Origin: Prevotellaceae bacterium
Lineage (GTDB): Bacteria > Bacteroidota > Bacteroidia > Bacteroidales > UBA932
Direction: 5' to 3'
Length of the DNA: 5,778 nucleotides
NCBI GenBank assembly: GCA_031259805.1
Contig: JAIRKX010000166.1
Location: 1 to 5,778 of the forward strand
Shown: in pieces, positions 5,199 through 5,778 of the stretch
How the letters are laid out: every line of letters begins with the position of its first letter
Position numbering within the stretch: position 1 is the first letter of the stretch
The notes under the pieces: model-generated
Told to the model about the DNA's origin: nothing
Seen by the model: only the letters and a program-made list of their open reading frames with translations
Databases searched by the model: none
Program-made: the position numbers and the translations under genes

Positions 5199-5778
5199 AT
5201 GAAAAGAGTTCTTGTTTTAGCTGCCCTATTTAGTTTGGCAGCAGGATTCGTCGCCTGTAGCGACGATGATGATTCATCCGGCCAAGTGCCGGGAAAAGCC
5301 GTTATTGAGGGGCCCGCGTCAAACGCTTTCCCTGCAACTTCGGTAACACTTACCGCAAAGGCCGAAGGCGCTACGTCGTTCATCTGGTATAGCAATACGT
5401 CGCCTATTGCGGGAGCCACGGCCAATACGCTCGTGGTAACAGCCTCCGGCGCGTATTCCGTAGCCGGGGTCAATGAAAACGGCGAAGGGGCAAAAAGCGA
5501 ATCGAAGGTCGTAACCATTGAATCGTACGTCATAACCCTGACGGGAGATGCGAGCAATACATGCCCCAACACTTCGGTTACACTCACGGGCAGTTTGCAA
5601 GGTGCGACAGCATACGCATGGTATAAAGACGGAACAAAATTGTCGGGCGCCACGACCAACACCTATGAAGCTACCGTCAGCGGAGCCTATACGGTAGCCG
5701 GCATTAAAGACGGTACGGAAGGCCCGCAAAGCGCGCCGCTTAACGTAACAATCGTCGAGTGCCCCGTGCCGCAGAAAG
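5199..5778 (+). CDS. Ig-like-domain lipoprotein, 3' end beyond the window
   Basis: An open frame starts at ATG 5199 and runs without a stop to the right edge (193 complete codons), so it is truncated by the window, not broken. Residues 1-19 form a signal peptide (MKRVLVLAALFSLAAG...), followed by Cys20 in FVAC. After it comes SDDDDSS, an acidic run right after the lipid-bearing Cys, which fits the lipoprotein export signal described in Bacteroidota for cell-surface display. Two Ig-like/PKD-like domains follow (about 33-107 and 110-185). They share P-TSVTLT, GAT, WY, GAT-NT, SGAY-VAG and VTI at a fixed offset of 78 residues. A third segment may begin at ECPVPQK. Its own promoter lies at 5136-5143. 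Surface location, adhesion or ligand binding are inferences, and no catalytic domain is visible in this part. Confidence 0.85.
   Translation, partial: MKRVLVLAALFSLAAGFVACSDDDDSSGQVPGKAVIEGPASNAFPATSVTLTAKAEGATSFIWYSNTSPIAGATANTLVVTASGAYSVAGVNENGEGAKSESKVVTIESYVITLTGDASNTCPNTSVTLTGSLQGATAYAWYKDGTKLSGATTNTYEATVSGAYTVAGIKDGTEGPQSAPLNVTIVECPVPQK
5331..5753 (+). repeat. Two tandem Ig-like domain repeats, 234-bp period
   Basis: Residues 45-107 (5331-5519) and 123-185 (5565-5753) of the lipoprotein align without a gap over 63 positions at an exact 78-codon offset. Conserved positions include the TSVTLT strand, the WY pair (63-64 and 141-142; the strand-C Trp typical of Ig folds), SGAY and the closing VTI. 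At DNA level the similarity is strong in places, such as ACTTCGGT-ACACT near 5337 and 5571, but diverged elsewhere. This suggests an old duplication rather than a fresh one. Confidence 0.8.

Overview
The window looks like the chromosome of a fairly G+C-rich member of the Bacteroidales. Four things point there: promoter boxes of the form TAnnTTTG, the sigma factor type peculiar to Bacteroidota; A/T-rich translation starts with little Shine-Dalgarno character; Bacteroidota-type outer-membrane and lipoprotein families; and lipoproteins whose first residues after the cysteine are acidic. The genus cannot be fixed from this sequence. A Rikenellaceae (Alistipes-like) or Tannerellaceae-like organism is a guess from base composition.

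Layout. Bases 1-434 carry no gene I can support. They hold a nested set of C- and G-rich inverted and direct repeats (1-53), a small hairpin (69-84), a nine-copy tandem array whose period switches between 27 and 29 bp (107-350), and an A/T-rich leader with a promoter box that abuts the first start codon. Five tightly packed + strand genes follow, with junctions of -14, +11, -4 and +11 bp: coaX (type III pantothenate kinase), a predicted outer-membrane beta-barrel protein of unknown function, lptC (LPS export), a CNNM/CBS/CorC-HlyC 'hemolysin family' membrane protein, and lolD (ATPase of the lipoprotein-sorting transporter). After a 98-bp A/T-rich gap with its own TAnnTTTG box, a lipoprotein with tandem Ig-like domains begins at 5199 and runs off the right edge.

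How the genes fit together. coaX makes the first committed step of coenzyme A synthesis. The next four genes all concern the cell envelope: an outer-membrane protein, the periplasmic part of the LPS transport bridge, an inner-membrane protein probably linked to ion transport, and the ATPase that drives lipoproteins toward the outer membrane. They are probably one transcription unit, inferred from spacing. The terminal Ig-like lipoprotein is the kind of cargo the Lol system handles, but it appears to have a separate promoter.

I found no convincing previously undescribed system. The least explained items are the 27/29-bp tandem array with the G-rich repeat block beside it, the uncharacterised outer-membrane protein, and the truncated Ig-like lipoprotein.
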